Assembly: GCA_018609855.1 (NCBI GenBank)
Contig: JAHENU010000007.1
Location: 1-16,145, forward strand
Source of the DNA: Candidatus Nanohaloarchaea archaeon
GTDB taxonomy: Archaea; Nanohalarchaeota; Nanosalinia; Nanosalinales; JAHENU01
DNA: 16,145 nt
Direction of reading: 5' to 3'
Below are positions 6,136 to 12,198 of this stretch, piece after piece. A program made the position numbers and the translations under genes. How positions within the stretch are numbered: the first letter of the stretch is position 1; each line of letters opens with the position of its first letter. Below the pieces are notes generated by a model. That model was not told the origin of the DNA and did not search any database. It saw only the letters and a list, made by a program, of their open reading frames with translations.

Positions 6136-6612
6136 TCATCCTTCAGAAGTATTTCCTTCTAACTGCTTGTCAAGCATCTCCAGCTCTTCATAAATGCCTT
6201 CAATAAGGTCATATTCTTTAGCTTCCTCAAGCGTGACCCATGCATAATCTGTCATTTCTTCGCTCAGTTGCACTTCTCCACTATCATGATAAGCATAAAG
6301 ACTTACAATAACAGTAGGAATACCGTCAGGTCGGAAAAAGACCATGCTCGTCACATAGCCAACATCTCTGATCTTAAGCCCGGTCTCTTCTTCCACTTCT
6401 CGGCGCAATAAATCTTCAAACACATTGTACCAGTGAGACGAAGTGTCCTTCGTTCTATTCTGATAATCATCAAGTTCCAATTTGCCGCCAGGAACGGTCC
6501 ATTTGCCAGGAAACGCCTTTTCCTTTTCTGAGCGTCTGGTGATGAGATATTTGCCCTTTTTTACAACTATTCCAGTGACAACAACATAATGCGCCTTTCT
6601 CTGATCGTACAT
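6136..6612 (-). CDS. Nudix hydrolase with an insertion in the Nudix box
   Basis: This 158 aa protein is a Nudix-fold pyrophosphohydrolase, probably acting on a nucleoside diphosphate derivative or a damaged dNTP. The N-terminal strand (VVVTGIVVKKGKYLITRR), the FPGKWTVPGGKLE segment (34-46) and the helix LRREVEEETGL (69-79) are clear. In the standard box 14 residues separate the conserved Gly from the Arg of REVxEE; here G43 to R71 is 28, so about 14 extra residues (around DDYQNRTKDTSSHWYN) are inserted. All catalytic glutamates of REVEEETG remain. I have a recollection of similar insertions in other archaeal and CPR Nudix proteins. The leaderless start at 6612 has a TATA box 26 bases upstream. 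The gene is divergent to dut and convergent with the HD-domain gene. Confidence 0.87.
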   Translation of the reverse strand: MYDQRKAHYVVVTGIVVKKGKYLITRRSEKEKAFPGKWTVPGGKLELDDYQNRTKDTSSHWYNVFEDLLRREVEEETGLKIRDVGYVTSMVFFRPDGIPTVIVSLYAYHDSGEVQLSEEMTDYAWVTLEEAKEYDLIEGIYEELEMLDKQLEGNTSEG

Positions 6613-6633
6613 AGGAATTAAGGCGAATCCTGG

Positions 6634-6642
6634 AGATAAAAA
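6634..6642 (-). promoter_or_regulatory. TATA box for the Nudix gene
   Basis: ATTTTTATC on the - strand is centred 26 bases before the ATG at 6612, so transcription should start at the start codon. Confidence 0.55.
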
Positions 6643-6659
6643 TGTTGTGGCAAAAACAA

Positions 6660-6667
6660 TTAAATAG
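6660..6667 (+). promoter_or_regulatory. TATA box for dut
   Basis: TTAAATAG is centred about 24 bases before the ATG at 6687, with no Shine-Dalgarno sequence between them, so the transcript is probably leaderless. The divergent Nudix TATA box is only about 25 bases away. Confidence 0.55.
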
Positions 6668-6686
6668 CTAAAAACTAGATATAAAC

Positions 6687-7205
6687 ATGATCCTGGGAAG
6701 AGAGAAATTGCGAAAAATGATTGAAGAACAAGGACTCATAAAGAGTTATATGAGTCTCGATCACCAGATAACAGAAAACGGCTTTGATCTAACTGTTGAA
6801 AGCATTCACCAGTTCAATGGATCAGGCAAAGTTGACTTTTCAAACTCAGAAAGAGAATTGCCTGAAACAGAGGAAATTGAGCCAGTAAAAGATAATGAAG
6901 ACGATAGATATGGTTGGTGGCATGTAAGCCCTGGCATTTATAAAATAAAGACCAATGAAACATTCACATTACCTTTAGATCTCGCAGCCTTTGCCCAGAC
7001 AAGATCAACTCTATTAAGATCAGGGGCTTACACACAAACAGCTTTTTGGGAAAGTGGATTTGAAGGAAAGGCCGAATTCGTACTGATTGTTCACAACCCA
7101 GAAGGCATTAGCATCAAACAAAACGCCAGAGTAACGCAAGTAGCTTTTGTAAAAACAACAGGGGCGGAAACTGGGTACGCGGGTGTTTACAAGAACATCG
7201 AATAA
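6687..7205 (+). CDS. dut: Archaeal dUTPase (DCD/DUT superfamily)
   Basis: It converts dUTP to dUMP and diphosphate, keeping uracil out of DNA and supplying dUMP for thymidylate. The 172 aa product has the archaeal dUTPase pattern: NGFDLTVESI (31-40), QTRSTLLRSGAY (104-115), AFWESGFEG (119-127), VHNPEGISIKQNARVTQVAF (135-154). Where dCTP deaminases have a catalytic Glu in a LEF/LEL strand, this protein has hydrophobic residues (FVLIVHN), which favours a pure dUTPase over a deaminase; that comparison is from memory. An acidic loop (55-75) is an insertion. It is divergent to the Nudix gene and probably ends at the T-rich stretch near 7225-7235. It sits with two other nucleotide-pool enzymes. Confidence 0.85.
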   Translation: MILGREKLRKMIEEQGLIKSYMSLDHQITENGFDLTVESIHQFNGSGKVDFSNSERELPETEEIEPVKDNEDDRYGWWHVSPGIYKIKTNETFTLPLDLAAFAQTRSTLLRSGAYTQTAFWESGFEGKAEFVLIVHNPEGISIKQNARVTQVAFVKTTGAETGYAGVYKNIE

Positions 7206-7224
7206 ATATAATAATCTTTTAATG
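7204..7224 (+). promoter_or_regulatory. Candidate promoter for the structured RNA and tRNA-Thr
   Basis: AAATATAATA (7204-7213) and CTTTTAATG (7216-7224) are the only TATA-like blocks upstream of tRNA-Thr. The second predicts a transcript starting near 7245, exactly where the structured element begins. No TATA box lies at the correct distance from the mature tRNA 5' end, so the tRNA is probably made with a leader of about 60 bases. Confidence 0.4.
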
Positions 7225-7235
7225 GCTTTTTCTTT
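7225..7235 (+). terminator. T-rich terminator after dut
   Basis: GCTTTTTCTTT, preceded by a shorter CTTTT run at 7216-7220, is the only T-rich stretch between dut and tRNA-Thr. Archaeal RNA polymerase stops on such oligo-T runs without needing a hairpin. TATA-like A/T blocks overlap the same 30 bases (7204-7213 and 7216-7224). Confidence 0.4.
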
Positions 7236-7246
7236 GAGGAATAGTG

Positions 7247-7305
7247 TGGCTTGTCCGGTTGAGCCAAGCGAATGCCGGACTACCTGATGAACCTTTGTGA
7301 AGGTT
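7247..7305 (+). ncRNA. Structured RNA candidate (H-type pseudoknot plus hairpin) before tRNA-Thr
   Basis: TGGCT (7247-7251) pairs with AGCCA (7262-7266). The loop between them holds GTCCGG (7253-7258), which pairs perfectly with CCGGAC (7275-7280). Together they form an H-type pseudoknot with stems of 5 and 6 bp, a one-base first loop, a three-base junction and an eight-base third loop. A CTGATGA sequence follows (7284-7290), then a perfect hairpin AACCTT-TGTG-AAGGTT (7290-7305), which ends three bases before the tRNA. I know of no named RNA family with this pattern. It could be a small RNA co-transcribed with the tRNA, a regulatory leader, or chance pairing in a short spacer. Confidence 0.35.
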
Positions 7306-7308
7306 TGT

Positions 7309-7400
7309 GCCTCGGTAGCTCAATGGGCAGAGCAGCTGATTCGTATTGTCATAAGACAGGAAATATCAGCAGGTTGTGGGTTCGAGTCCCACCCGGGGCT
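7309..7400 (+). tRNA. tRNA-Thr(CGU) with a 19-base intron
   Basis: A complete cloverleaf is visible: acceptor GCCTCGG (7309-7315) with CCGGGGC (7393-7399; one G-U pair), D-stem GCTC/GAGC, anticodon stem GCTGA (7335-7339) with TCAGC (7366-7370), variable loop AGGTT, T-arm GTGGG-TTCGAGT-CCCAC (7376-7392), and discriminator T at 7400. The anticodon loop is TTCGTA plus A after removal of 19 bases between positions 37 and 38, giving anticodon CGT (7342-7344). G1-C72, C2-G71 and U73 fit archaeal threonine identity. CCA is not encoded. The intron is at the canonical archaeal position and would be removed by the splicing endonuclease, one subunit of which is encoded in this window. ORFs that run across it are chance. 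Confidence 0.9.
7346..7364 (+). other. tRNA-Thr intron at position 37/38 with bulge-helix-bulge motif
   Basis: The intron forms a small hairpin, TGTC (7347-7350), ATAA loop, GACA (7355-7358). On the outer side, TTCG (7340-7343) faces GGAA (7359-7362), giving three pairs and one G-G mismatch. Three-base bulges TAT (7344-7346) and ATA (7363-7365) flank this central helix. Cutting after the second base of each bulge leaves a normal seven-base anticodon loop. The motif is therefore near-canonical but not perfect. Confidence 0.75.
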
Positions 7401-7412
7401 CTGCCATGCCAG

Positions 7413-8195
7413 TCATTGTGTGTCTGTCGTATCTCCCAAGATGCGATCTTGTCCGACCAAACCGGTCAATGGTACACCATACGCTGCCTCAAGTTCTTCT
7501 AAACGCTGGTATCTTTCCTGAGCAGTGTGAATGGTGTCTTCTAACACGGCTGTGTCATTCCGAATGGTATAGGGGATTAAGGTACGAAGGAACGGCACAG
7601 CGTCTTCACGTCCTGTTTCGCGGGCAAACAGCCACGGACTCATATTCACTTCCTCATCCGGATCATACCGCGCCAATCGCCATACGCCATTTTCATCACG
7701 CACCTGGTTCCCATTAAGACCGTTTTCAACATATGAATGAACATCTGCTTCCGGATAGCCATAGAAGCGTCCGATGGAAGTGGCATCTGCATCATCACTG
7801 AGAACCGGTGGCGTGTGTTCCCGATAGCTGCGATCAGCGGTTGCATGGACCATATGGCGATACACTGGTGCATTGTCAACCGTTGCCACTGTATCTGTAT
7901 CCACCCAGCAGTCCAGCCCTAAGGCATTCAATGCCTCCACGAACGGAAAAACGGCGTCATGATCAAATGTGTCTGCGTCAATGGAAACACCTCTTTTAAG
8001 ACCGTCAGCTGTTAACAGTGCGTGTAATGCTTCCTCAGGTTGATATAATTGTGCACCATACATCGGCGGTGAGTCTGAATCAAGATAAGGGAACAATTCT
8101 GCGGAAGCCTGTGTCAATGTTCCATACACAGTTTCTTCGAGAGCAGCTGGTGACCATGTCTCAGAGTGTGCCGGGGAAAAGGTATATTCTAACAT
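7413..8195 (-). CDS. Acidic soluble protein of unknown function
   Basis: I do not recognise this 260 aa protein. It has no signal peptide or membrane helix and is very acidic: by my count 46 Asp/Glu against 15 Arg and one Lys. Residues 71-101 contain a dense Asp series (SIDADTFDHD, WVDTDTVATVD) that could bind metal. Residues 140-157 (IGRFYGYPEADVHSYVE) resemble, weakly, the GYP-type motif of some archaeal DUF483-like proteins, and residues 188-232 could be the helical remainder of such a domain; this is a hint only. The single cysteine is C96. ATG 8195 is preferred over the GTG at 8216 because a TATA box lies 28 bases before it. It follows the GT4 gene on the same strand but has its own promoter inside the end of that gene. 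Confidence 0.65.
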   Translation of the reverse strand: MLEYTFSPAHSETWSPAALEETVYGTLTQASAELFPYLDSDSPPMYGAQLYQPEEALHALLTADGLKRGVSIDADTFDHDAVFPFVEALNALGLDCWVDTDTVATVDNAPVYRHMVHATADRSYREHTPPVLSDDADATSIGRFYGYPEADVHSYVENGLNGNQVRDENGVWRLARYDPDEEVNMSPWLFARETGREDAVPFLRTLIPYTIRNDTAVLEDTIHTAQERYQRLEELEAAYGVPLTGLVGQDRILGDTTDTQ

Positions 8196-8199
8196 ACTA

Positions 8200-9210
8200 C
8201 TATATAGTGGTATCACTAATATTTAAAAGTTGGTCGTAGAGAGCTATATGCTGTTGTGCTACCCGCCGACTATCCCGCTGTTCTGCTGTCTGTCGGCCAG
8301 CGTGCGCTAGTCGCCGATAGAGTGGTGTATCAGACGTAAGTTGCGAAATTGCCGTATGAAATTCAGTGAGGGAATTGGCAAAAAGCGCGTTAGAGCCATG
8401 TGCAAGAAAATCATGATAGGCTGGCAATGGCCGCACAATGACCGGTGTCTCGCAAGCCATGGCTTCAAGTACAGTGAGACCTTCCGTTTCCGCATACGAC
8501 GGATGCACTACACAGTAAGCAGCGGCATAGGCACCACGGACTATGTCAAATGGCTGATAGCCAAGCCAATACACATTGTCTGGTGCTTGCTGCATCAATG
8601 TATGTTTATACCAATATGATGGCGGATATCCTGCTCTGATATCGCCAATCACCACAAACGTATGTGCAGGTAGCTGCCGTGCCAGTGCCACAATCGAACG
8701 AATATTTTTGCGCGGATCATCTAACCGACCGACTGTCAGTATAAAATCAGACAGACCGAATTGCGCAATAAATCGCTCCCGGGCTGTTGGATCGTAATAG
8801 ACAGAATGAGTATCAACTCCACTTGGAATAACTGACACTGGCCCAATATCAGCAACGCGTAGCCTCTGAGCCAAATATGAAGTAGGCACTGTTATATAGT
8901 CATACTGTGGCAAGACTGACAGCACATACTCCCAGCTAAGTTGTGAAACACCAGGAACCGGCAACGGAATGCCGGGAAACGCAGCCGGATCTGTGTGCAA
9001 AGTAAATATATGTGGCGTATCCGCATATCGGCGAAGAGCATACAACGAGAGATAAAAAGGTGAATGTGAATGTAATAGATCGCAGTCTGCAAAACGTGTG
9101 TTAAGAAAGACAGAAATGTTATTAGCTGACAAATGCCGAAACAAACGTAGCATAGCAGTGCTTTGGCCATAGGCACTCTGTGCAAACGCATTAATCATAC
9201 CAACGGTCAT
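8200..9210 (-). CDS. GT4 family glycosyltransferase (GT-B fold)
   Basis: This 336 aa enzyme transfers a sugar from a nucleotide-sugar donor to an acceptor in the cytoplasm or at the inner membrane face. The N-terminal Rossmann half binds the acceptor (DLLHSHSPFYLSLYALRRY, then FTLHTDP). The linker SVIPSGVDT and the donor half with FILTVGRLDDPRKN are typical of GT4. The E-x7-E motif is present in SYAETEGLTVLEAMA. The start at ATG 9210 is supported by GGAGTG five bases upstream; the longer GTG start at 9225 runs through that site. It is 31 bases after the last pilin-like gene and lacks a strong TATA box of its own, so it belongs to the pilin operon. The neighbouring proteins are rich in N-x-S/T sequons, so a role in building their glycan is reasonable but not shown. 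Confidence 0.87.
   Translation of the reverse strand: MTVGMINAFAQSAYGQSTAMLRLFRHLSANNISVFLNTRFADCDLLHSHSPFYLSLYALRRYADTPHIFTLHTDPAAFPGIPLPVPGVSQLSWEYVLSVLPQYDYITVPTSYLAQRLRVADIGPVSVIPSGVDTHSVYYDPTARERFIAQFGLSDFILTVGRLDDPRKNIRSIVALARQLPAHTFVVIGDIRAGYPPSYWYKHTLMQQAPDNVYWLGYQPFDIVRGAYAAAYCVVHPSYAETEGLTVLEAMACETPVIVRPLPAYHDFLAHGSNALFANSLTEFHTAISQLTSDTPLYRRLAHAGRQTAEQRDSRRVAQQHIALYDQLLNISDTTI
8218..8229 (-). promoter_or_regulatory. TATA box for the acidic unknown gene
   Basis: CTTTTAAATATT on the - strand lies within the last codons of the GT4 gene and is centred 28 bases before the ATG at 8195. It suggests separate leaderless transcription of the last gene of the - strand cluster. Confidence 0.55.
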
Positions 9211-9241
9211 TGTCACTCCTATCACCTACGTATGCGAGCTG

Positions 9242-9775
9242 TTAGCCACTGCGAACGACATTATACTTCGTATCACGGCGGCTGATATGCCAGTGCGACA
9301 GATACCACATATCGTTCTGTGTCGTCACAGCATATGTGCTATTATGAGCTTTTACGGATACAGAGTAATCTGTATCGGCGGAAAACGAGATCGTGGCGAT
9401 CTCTCCTTGTGCTAACGTCTCTGTCTGACTCACATTGTTCACTGTCACCGTAACTGATTGTGATGTATTGTAATTGGCTACATAAACCTCTAGAGAGGTG
9501 TTGGCAAACCCGACAACAGTCAACGCAGAAAAATCAGCTAAGCGGCTGGTAAAAAACTGCCGTTCTAGTTCGAGAAAGTGTCGCAGGGCAAATGGCCGGC
9601 GAGTGCTATTATGAGAAAAGGCTATGGCATTCAGAGCAGCAGGCATCTGTCGCGTATGCTGTTTAACAGCTTTAGCTAGAGGAGTTGAAGAAGAGGAATG
9701 TGTTTCTGTTAAAAACAAAGGGGCGATGGGAATAAGTAAGAGCAAAGCGAATAAGAGAAAGAACTGCCCTTTCAT
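9242..9775 (-). CDS. Pilin-like secreted protein, fourth of cassette
   Basis: This 177 aa protein starts MKGQFFLLFALLLLIPI. The short K-G-Q followed by a hydrophobic helix resembles class III (prepilin) signal peptides, cleaved by a PibD-type peptidase after Gly, although a plain signal anchor is possible. The rest is a predicted outer domain: a helical, basic stretch (about residues 30-80) and a beta-rich C-terminal half (SLEVYVANYNTSQSVTVTVN). It has five N-x-S/T sequons and no cysteine. ATGA overlaps the stop of the previous gene, so translation is coupled. I cannot name an ortholog; the role in a pilus or surface filament is inferred from the N-terminus and the neighbours. Confidence 0.72.
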   Translation of the reverse strand: MKGQFFLLFALLLLIPIAPLFLTETHSSSSTPLAKAVKQHTRQMPAALNAIAFSHNSTRRPFALRHFLELERQFFTSRLADFSALTVVGFANTSLEVYVANYNTSQSVTVTVNNVSQTETLAQGEIATISFSADTDYSVSVKAHNSTYAVTTQNDMWYLSHWHISRRDTKYNVVRSG

Positions 9776-10269
9776 TGCCGCCTCACCGCAATTTGCAACG
9801 TATCATTCGCCATGCCTTTGTTTGTCAGTACAACAGTAGAACGGCGGGGAAATATCGAAAATTGTTCTCCTGTCAATTGCACTGTACTTGCATTATACTG
9901 GAGAATAACACGGGCTTCATTCTCGGCCCGAGCATAGCGTAACGTGCCAATAGTTGTGTTTAAGTCATCAGCGAAGATACGTTGTTCTGTCTCTAGCCGA
10001 TAGTAGACACGATTGCGGCTAGTATCAAATATAAAAGCGCCACGGGAGAGTGTAGTTGGCACCGTTGTTGATGAATGCTTCCCTAATGAAACGGTGTCAA
10101 TGGCCGAATCAAATGCTTGTAACGTATCTCTCGCCTGCTTCAAAGCCAAACCATCCCTCACTTCAGCAACAGTGGGCTGTAATTGGAATACCACTAGGGT
10201 GATTGCACTGATAACTAAAGCGGTGTATAATACAAAAGACACAAGTGGGGAAACGCCTGATGCACTCAT
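9772..10269 (-). CDS. Archaeal type IV pilin-like protein, third of cassette
   Basis: This 165 aa protein begins MSASGVSPLVSFVLYTALVI, close to the G-V-S-P-hydrophobic motif of archaeal type IV pilins, where prepilin peptidase cuts after Gly. A hydrophobic helix (about residues 8-28) is followed by a helical neck (QPTVAEVRDGLALKQARDTL) and a beta-rich head containing three sequons and no cysteine. The start ATG overlaps the previous stop as ATGA, as does its own stop with the next gene. Of the four it most resembles a known pilin and could be the major or tip subunit. No pilus ATPase or platform protein is in this window, so assembly machinery must lie elsewhere. Confidence 0.77.
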   Translation of the reverse strand: MSASGVSPLVSFVLYTALVISAITLVVFQLQPTVAEVRDGLALKQARDTLQAFDSAIDTVSLGKHSSTTVPTTLSRGAFIFDTSRNRVYYRLETEQRIFADDLNTTIGTLRYARAENEARVILQYNASTVQLTGEQFSIFPRRSTVVLTNKGMANDTLQIAVRRQ

Positions 10270-10829
10270 TGTACACCGACCTCCACGTACACAGGCTGCA
10301 ACTGTCTATTGTAATACCGATGTGTATGTCGGGTGCCGGATAAAGGACCGGTACGGGTAATATTTGTTAAAAAGACATGATATGTGCCCACTACGGCATC
10401 ACCACGAATCGTGACATTGTTCGAAGCTAGCAATGGCGACAGTGTTCGGCGAACCACACTATCGTCCTGATCATGAGAGAGAAGCTGCTTCCCATTAAAG
10501 CTAACGGTCACATTATCAGCCTGATCAAACCAGATAACCAATCGCGCCTTGTCAACGCTGTCATTCACAAATACTAGGTGTGTAGCAGTGGACAATTTTC
10601 CTGCACGAAACCGGACATCATTAATTGCTGTTGCAACCGTCTGTAAAGGGAAGAGATGCCGATAGGTAGATTGCACATGTGAAAGATTGTGGGAACGGAC
10701 CTGTGTTTCTGAAAGCTCAATCTGACGGGCGGCAGACGATTTAGTGTCTGGTATATCTACAAGGAACATGAATGTTAGTAGTACGATAGCCGCGATCACC
10801 GCTTCCATCGTATGCAAGTAGCCTTTCAT
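10266..10829 (-). CDS. Pilin-like secreted protein, second of cassette
   Basis: From the ATG at 10829 the 187 aa product begins MKGYLHTMEAVIAAIVLLTF. KGY/E with a hydrophobic helix (about residues 7-25), including a glutamate near the helix start, is like the pilin E5 arrangement. The outer domain has a helical first part (IELSETQVRSHNLSHVQSTY) and a beta-rich remainder with five N-x-S/T sequons and no cysteine. The longer start at 10835 adds only Met-Ala; I prefer 10829 because it makes the same ATGA overlap with the upstream stop as at the other two junctions. The family is not named with certainty. Confidence 0.74.
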   Translation of the reverse strand: MKGYLHTMEAVIAAIVLLTFMFLVDIPDTKSSAARQIELSETQVRSHNLSHVQSTYRHLFPLQTVATAINDVRFRAGKLSTATHLVFVNDSVDKARLVIWFDQADNVTVSFNGKQLLSHDQDDSVVRRTLSPLLASNNVTIRGDAVVGTYHVFLTNITRTGPLSGTRHTHRYYNRQLQPVYVEVGVQ

Positions 10830-11503
10830 CGCCATACCGCGACAGTCACCTCCGTATCCGTCAATTGACCGTGCTTGGTGACAAATTGACGATGATGAGT
10901 GATAGATTGAGCAGGTTCGGGGATAGGCCGCCCATATGAGCGATTGCCGACAGTCACATTATACCGTGTATGACCAACAAATGTCGTCAAATCTGATGCA
11001 TCAAGCGAAAACCGATGGAACGGCCACTCGTCGCGCTGATCCACATAGAATGACCAGTCAATAACATGAGTGTTATTATAGGCGGCAACGTCGGTCGTGT
11101 CCGAAAAATCAGTGTCCTGGAAATACACCAACGTAAATGTATTCTGGCCAGCGACAAACGTCGCATTAAACGTAATCGTATCATCAGCAACCGAGGCATC
11201 GGTCGGCAATACAGTAGTATCTGATTTCACTACCACTGAATTTGGATCCGTTCCTGATGGAAAAGCATATGGGAGCTGAATCGCGCCTGAAAACGAAGTA
11301 TTCGCTATAACAGTGAAAGGTTGATAAGCACTCTCTACGGATAGGGAAGAAAATACAAAAGAAGAGAGTTTCTCTAACTGTGCTGACGTATCGTGTATAC
11401 CGCTCTCCCGTGTATCGGTCGTGGCATGCACATGTAACAAAAACGCTACGGCTGCACCAAGGAAGATTACAATCCCGAAAAAGTCATCGAGGGACAAGGC
11501 CAT
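10826..11503 (-). CDS. Pilin-like surface protein, first of cassette
   Basis: The 225 aa product begins with a short MALSLDD and a hydrophobic helix (about residues 8-26), then a long outer domain dominated by beta-strand patterns (residues 60-225). Here the N-terminus has acidic Asp residues and no clear K/R-G cleavage site, so it may be an uncleaved anchor, unlike the other three. It has five N-x-S/T sequons and no cysteine. It leads the four-gene cassette with a TATA box 26 bases before its ATG and ends in an ATGA overlap. The residues WSFYVDQRDEWPFHRF (about 137-152) are notable for aromatic density. Function is unknown; I group it with pilins by layout and operon. Confidence 0.68.
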   Translation of the reverse strand: MALSLDDFFGIVIFLGAAVAFLLHVHATTDTRESGIHDTSAQLEKLSSFVFSSLSVESAYQPFTVIANTSFSGAIQLPYAFPSGTDPNSVVVKSDTTVLPTDASVADDTITFNATFVAGQNTFTLVYFQDTDFSDTTDVAAYNNTHVIDWSFYVDQRDEWPFHRFSLDASDLTTFVGHTRYNVTVGNRSYGRPIPEPAQSITHHRQFVTKHGQLTDTEVTVAVWR

Positions 11504-11523
11504 ATCTAATATGGACGTGGCTC

Positions 11524-11533
11524 ATATTTATTG
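11524..11533 (-). promoter_or_regulatory. TATA box for the pilin-like cassette
   Basis: CAATAAATAT on the - strand is centred 26 bases before the ATG at 11503. It lies in the short gap after endA, so the cassette has its own promoter, and the first gene should be leaderless. Confidence 0.6.
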
Positions 11534-11541
11534 GCTCGCCT

Positions 11542-12084
11542 TTAGGGTCGAATTCGCTCGAATTCGTAATACGTTACCCCTTGCTCATTGTCAACCACCG
11601 CCCATAGTAACGTTGTGCGGATGTTCTGGGCCAACCGCACAGCACGCGACATCTCTTGGTAAGAAAGACGATATTCCTCCGGCACGGCGTGGACAACCCA
11701 CTTGGTATGCTCTTTCTGACTCTTCGGCCCATCTTTGTATGGATTGACACCACGAGGATACACTCGAAAGTGAGTGCCAAATTTAAAGCCAGATTTCACG
11801 ACGTAGCCACGACTGCGTAAATCACGATATACGGCCAATTGTTGCGGAAATTCTGAATCCTTTTCTGTGAAAGTAACCGACAGATCATGTTGTGATTGTT
11901 TTTCACTGTTAACAACGACTGACAGCATCCCTTTTTCCACTAAATGCATGGCTTCAACGAGGGACAATTCCAAATATCGATCAGTCTCTGTTTCAATAAT
12001 CTTACCACAGTAGCCATGAGTGTGAAGGGCATCAATATCATCCCATACACGCACGCGCGTCTCAAGAAGATAGGCATCGGTCAT
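11542..12084 (-). CDS. endA: tRNA-splicing endonuclease subunit, catalytic lysine replaced
   Basis: This 180 aa protein belongs to the EndA family that cuts bulge-helix-bulge introns from archaeal tRNAs. The N-terminal domain (1-75) and the catalytic domain (VYRDLRSRGYVVKSGFKFG at 85-103, HFRVYPRG, VDNEQGVTYYEFERIRP at the end) align along their length with the Methanocaldococcus jannaschii enzyme recalled from memory. Of its catalytic triad, Tyr (Y109) and His (H126) are present, but the Lys that follows Arg in VRK is Thr here (R156-T157-T158). The subunit may thus be inactive or may depend on a partner. The start at 12084 (180 aa) sits 26 bases after a TATA block; the ATG at 12093 is an alternative. 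An intron-containing tRNA-Thr lies about 4.7 kb away. Confidence 0.88.
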   Translation of the reverse strand: MTDAYLLETRVRVWDDIDALHTHGYCGKIIETETDRYLELSLVEAMHLVEKGMLSVVVNSEKQSQHDLSVTFTEKDSEFPQQLAVYRDLRSRGYVVKSGFKFGTHFRVYPRGVNPYKDGPKSQKEHTKWVVHAVPEEYRLSYQEMSRAVRLAQNIRTTLLWAVVDNEQGVTYYEFERIRP

Positions 12085-12104
12085 ACTACTCATTTCCTAT
12101 ATAG

Positions 12105-12114
12105 TTTTTTAAAA
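12105..12114 (-). promoter_or_regulatory. TATA box for endA
   Basis: TTTTAAAAAA on the - strand is centred 26 bases before the ATG at 12084, favouring that codon over the ATG at 12093 as a leaderless start. Confidence 0.55.
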
Positions 12115-12198
12115 GAGAGGGCGGGTGGGAACTATTGCTAATTCGACCTTCACCATTTGTCACAAACTATTTGAGGCTGCAATACTTATTGGTAGGTA

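Noticed and set aside
6687-7205. dCTP deaminase or bifunctional DCD-DUT
   Set aside because: The strand that should carry the catalytic Glu reads FVLIVHN, and the pattern follows archaeal dUTPases.
7247-7305. C/D box or H/ACA small RNA
   Set aside because: A single C-box-like CTGATGA is present, but no D box at the right spacing and no second C'/D' pair; the stem is not followed by an ACA box.
7284-7310. Hammerhead ribozyme core (CTGATGA followed by a stem)
   Set aside because: The stem AACCTT/AAGGTT is not followed by the required GAAA, there is no matching third stem with a UH cleavage site, and the bases between the upstream stem and CTGATGA do not pair.
7272-7717. Open reading frames on the + strand across the tRNA region
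   Set aside because: They run through the tRNA-Thr gene and antisense to the acidic unknown protein; no start signal or family resemblance.
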